Of a stretch of 64,000 nucleotides of DNA, positions 61,780-64,000 are shown one piece after another. How positions within the stretch are numbered: position 1 is the first letter of the stretch; each line of letters opens with the position of its first letter. Under the pieces are notes generated by a model. The model ran no database searches and was not told the DNA's origin. It saw nothing but the letters and a program-made list of their open reading frames with translations. Source of the DNA: JABFSA01 sp963827515 (lineage in GTDB: Bacteria; Acidobacteriota; Vicinamibacteria; Vicinamibacterales; UBA2999); the NCBI GenBank assembly GCA_963827515.1, contig CAWHBF010000025.1, forward strand, positions 620,001 through 684,000. The letters are read 5' to 3'. A program made the position numbers and the translations under genes.

Positions 61780-62906
61780 CCGGTGCTCCAGACCTCCTCG
61801 GCACCATCGTCGCCGCCACGCGGCGCATCATCGAGGTACGGCAGGAACGAGAGCCGCTGGCCGCACTTGAGAAGCGCGCGTTGGCAACTACATCCGATGG
61901 GGCAGCGTTCGAGCGCGGCCTTGGCGCCGTGGGACAGGTAAACGTGATCGCGGAGTGCAAGCGACGTTCCCCGTCGAAGGGTGTGCTGGCGATTCGATAC
62001 GACCCGGCTGCCATCGCACGACGGTACGAGCAGGGGGGTGCTGCCGCGATCTCTGTTCTGACGGAGCCGACGTTCTTCGACGGGGCGCTCGAGCATCTCC
62101 ACGCCGTCCGCCGTGGAGTCGGGTTGCCGATCCTGCGAAAAGACTTCACCGTCGACGAGTACCAGCTGTTCGAAGCGCGCGCCGCAGGTGCGGACGCGAT
62201 CCTGCTCATCGTGGCAGCGCTCGAGCAAGCCGATCTCGTTCGCTTACAAGCGAGAGCCTTTGAGTTGGGTCTCGCGGCGCTCGTTGAAGTGCACGACGAG
62301 GCTGAGCTGACGCGGGCCATCGACAGCGGCGCAAGGCTCATTGGCGTGAACAACCGAAACCTGCGCACGCTGCAGGTGGATGTCGAGGCGTCCTACCGGC
62401 TGGCGGCGCGGATCCCCAAGGGGGTGATCGGCGTGAGCGAGAGCGGCTTGCGGTCGCGCGAGGACCTGGCTCGGCTGAAGGCAGCCGGGTATCGTGCATT
62501 TCTCGTGGGCGAACGCTTCATGACCGACCCTGACCCCGCGCGAGCACTGCGGGATCTGACAGGCGACCGCTCGAACGGTTCGAACGGCTCGAACGACTCG
62601 AACGTCCGAACGACCCGAACGACCCGAACGACCCGAACGATCCGAACGCCTGACTATGTTGGTGAAGATTTGTGGAATCACGCGGCTCACGGATGCGAGG
62701 CACGCTGTCGCCTGCGGAGTCGACGCCCTTGGTTTCGTGTTCTGGCCGGAGAGCCCTCGGTACATCACTCCAGAGCGTGCGGTCGACATCATTGCGACGC
62801 TGCCAGCGCACGTGACAGCGGTTGGTGTATTCGTGAACGAGTCGGTGGACGGAATCCGGGTGATCGTCGAGCGGACCGGCATCGGTGCCGTCCAGCTACA
62901 CGGTGA
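61776..62906 (+). CDS. trpC: indole-3-glycerol phosphate synthase with lost stop
   Basis: The first ~265 residues are a complete TrpC barrel: I-A-E-C-K-R-R-S-P-S-K-G, V-L-T-E-P-T-F-F, L-R-K-D-F-T-V, E-V-H-D-E-A-E-L, G-V-N-N-R-N-L, V-S-E-S-G-L, and F-L-V-G-E-R-F-M. It closes the indole ring from CdRP. The frame then runs through the 9-bp repeat at 62571-62651 and 84 codons into trpF in another frame, giving 376 residues instead of ~290. One repeat unit (62599-62606) has eight bases; a ninth would put TGA at 62651 in frame, three bases before trpF. So the tail is probably an artefact of a repeat slip or a sequence error. Confidence 0.92.
   Translation: MTGAPDLLGTIVAATRRIIEVRQEREPLAALEKRALATTSDGAAFERGLGAVGQVNVIAECKRRSPSKGVLAIRYDPAAIARRYEQGGAAAISVLTEPTFFDGALEHLHAVRRGVGLPILRKDFTVDEYQLFEARAAGADAILLIVAALEQADLVRLQARAFELGLAALVEVHDEAELTRAIDSGARLIGVNNRNLRTLQVDVEASYRLAARIPKGVIGVSESGLRSREDLARLKAAGYRAFLVGERFMTDPDPARALRDLTGDRSNGSNGSNDSNVRTTRTTRTTRTIRTPDYVGEDLWNHAAHGCEARCRLRSRRPWFRVLAGEPSVHHSRACGRHHCDAASARDSGWCIRERVGGRNPGDRRADRHRCRPATR
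62571..62651 (+). repeat. 9-bp tandem repeat (CGAACGACC type)
   Basis: Nine units beginning CGAACG; all are nine bases long except the fourth (62599-62606, eight bases) and the truncated last one. The array sits at the trpC/trpF junction. As translated now it encodes R-S-N-G-S-N then R-T-T repeats. Confidence 0.88.
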
Positions 62907-63273
62907 CGAAACGCCAGACTATGCGTTGGCGCTCGGTTGGCCCGTGTGGCGGGCGTTCACGGTGGAGCGTGCCGAAGCGATGTCGTCGGCGTGGCCTCCC
63001 CAAACGACGGTGCTGGTGGATGCGGCGGATCCGGTACGGCGTGGTGGAACCGGCGTGAAGGTCGACTGGGGACGGGCGGCCGGCATCGCGCGCGCGCATC
63101 GTATCGTGCTGGCCGGCGGGCTGACGCCAGAGAACGTCGTCGAGGCGATCGAGACCGTGCGACCCTATGGGGTTGATGTGTCGTCTGGCGTGGAGGATTC
63201 GCCGGGCGTGAAGAACGTGGACAAGATTGAGCGCTTTCTGACAGGCGCGCGGAGCGCATTTGGCAAACAGTAA
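62656..63273 (+). CDS. trpF: phosphoribosylanthranilate isomerase
   Basis: 205 residues. K-I-C-G-I-T-R with the catalytic Cys, A-L-G-F-V-F-W-P-E-S-P-R, V-Q-L-H-G-D-E, V-L-V-D-A-A-D with the catalytic Asp, L-A-G-G-L-T-P-E-N-V, and D-V-S-S-G-V-E-D-S-P-G-V-K-N. It performs the Amadori rearrangement between the TrpD and TrpC steps. It begins five bases after the tandem repeat and overlaps the spurious TrpC tail in another frame. Its stop overlaps the trpB start region. Confidence 0.95.
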   Translation: MLVKICGITRLTDARHAVACGVDALGFVFWPESPRYITPERAVDIIATLPAHVTAVGVFVNESVDGIRVIVERTGIGAVQLHGDETPDYALALGWPVWRAFTVERAEAMSSAWPPQTTVLVDAADPVRRGGTGVKVDWGRAAGIARAHRIVLAGGLTPENVVEAIETVRPYGVDVSSGVEDSPGVKNVDKIERFLTGARSAFGKQ

Positions 63274-64000
63274 GTCGGCAACCGCGACCCGACCCGTGTT
63301 CGGCAGGCGCGATCCCGACGCGCGTGGATACTTCGGCGCGTACGGGGGACGCTTCGTTCCCGAGACGCTCGTGGCGCCGATCGAGGAGCTCACCGCGGGA
63401 TACATGGCCGCGCGCGCTGACGCGGCGTTTCGCGACGAGCTCGACAACCTCCTTCGTCACTACGTCGGACGGCCAACACCTCTGTACGAAACACGGCGGC
63501 TGGCGTCCGAGGCGGCGGGCCGGGCGGGCGTCCGGATTCTGCTCAAGCGCGAGGATCTCACCCATACGGGCGCCCACAAGATCAACAACGCGCTCGGTCA
63601 GGCGCTCCTGGCCAAGCGAATGGGCAAGACGCGCGTCGTAGCCGAGACAGGCGCGGGCCAGCATGGCGTGGCGACGGCTACCGCCTGCGCGCTGCTCGGC
63701 TTGAAGTGCCGCGTCTACATGGGTGCCGAGGACATGCGGCGTCAAGCCCTGAACGTCGTCCGGATGCGACTGCTCGGCGCCGAGGTAAACCAGGTCGATT
63801 CAGGCAGCCGGACCCTCAAGGACGCGATCAACGAGGCGATGCGCGATTGGGTCGCCAATGTCACCGACACCTACTACCTGCTGGGTTCCGCGCTCGGCCC
63901 GCACCCGTACCCGCTCATGGTGCGGGAGTTCCAGTCGGTCATCGGTCGCGAGGCCCGTGTCCAGATGCTCGACCAGGTTGGACGGCTTCCCGACGTGGTC
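63260..64000 (+). CDS. trpB: tryptophan synthase beta chain (3' end outside window)
   Basis: The open frame runs to the window end. The start is a TTG at 63260 overlapping trpF, or a GTG at 63296. The sequence is unmistakable: G-Y-F-G-A-Y-G-G-R-F-V-P-E-T, R-P-T-P-L-Y, K-R-E-D-L-T-H-T-G-A-H-K-I-N-N with the PLP Lys, A-E-T-G-A-G-Q-H-G-V-A, and Y-Y-L-L-G-S-A-L-G-P-H-P-Y-P. It joins indole and serine with TrpA, whose gene probably follows outside the window. Confidence 0.96.
   Translation, partial: MANSKSATATRPVFGRRDPDARGYFGAYGGRFVPETLVAPIEELTAGYMAARADAAFRDELDNLLRHYVGRPTPLYETRRLASEAAGRAGVRILLKREDLTHTGAHKINNALGQALLAKRMGKTRVVAETGAGQHGVATATACALLGLKCRVYMGAEDMRRQALNVVRMRLLGAEVNQVDSGSRTLKDAINEAMRDWVANVTDTYYLLGSALGPHPYPLMVREFQSVIGREARVQMLDQVGRLPDVV

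Noticed and set aside
62571..62651. Possible CRISPR array
   Set aside because: Units are 9 bp with no spacers; it is a simple tandem repeat.

Overview
The window is GC-rich chromosomal DNA, most likely from a soil acidobacterium of the Vicinamibacteria type. The evidence is the gene repertoire: paired Ser/Thr kinases with PD40 propellers, an Oar-like TonB receptor, DUF6152 proteins, many secreted hydrolases, and dense intergenic hairpin repeats. No rRNA gene or ribosomal protein is present to confirm this.

Region 1 (1-17 kb): the 3' part of a sigma-54-dependent regulator, a MOSC protein, two secreted metallo-beta-lactamase-fold enzymes, a serine recombinase broken by two compensating indels, a DUF3455 protein, two tandem kinase-propeller proteins preceded by a decayed kinase fragment, and an ATP-dependent DNA ligase.

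Region 2 (17-29.5 kb) is a mosaic. Three secreted hydrolase genes follow each other, one bounded by a near-perfect integron attC site (20337-20414) and a weaker one (21533-21600), with repeated core-like sequences upstream. No integrase is present, so this looks like a small gene-cassette cluster. It is followed by a tRNA-Cys-like 3' half, a duplicate of the ligase 5' end, a D-aminoacylase pseudogene, a HemL N-terminal fragment fused in frame to a lipoprotein hydrolase, and duplicate fragments of the regulator at position 1 and of the lipoprotein gene at 33.4 kb.

Region 3 (29.5-53 kb) encodes mainly envelope and secreted proteins: SH3-like proteins, a frameshifted M20 peptidase, three DUF6152 plus 'D-x-x-G-x-W' protein modules, an amidohydrolase, a REC-PAS-EAL protein, a TonB receptor/CHRD/cytochrome-quinoprotein cluster, two ABC permeases, a TPR protein and an ECF sigma/anti-sigma pair.

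Region 4 (53-64 kb): a propeller protein (frameshifted) and an S55-type protease diverge from an aro-trp operon (aroD-trpE-trpG-trpD-trpC-trpF-trpB). The operon starts with what looks like a classical ribosome-mediated attenuator: a promoter, a 30-codon leader rich in Phe/Tyr with three consecutive Trp codons, a 10-bp antiterminator and a strong terminator that abuts the aroD start. This is the most striking finding. The aroD gene carries a degenerate shikimate dehydrogenase half, and trpC has lost its stop through a one-base change in a 9-bp tandem repeat next to trpF.

Several genes carry single-base frameshifts. Some may be sequencing errors, and this caveat applies to every pseudogene call that rests on one indel.
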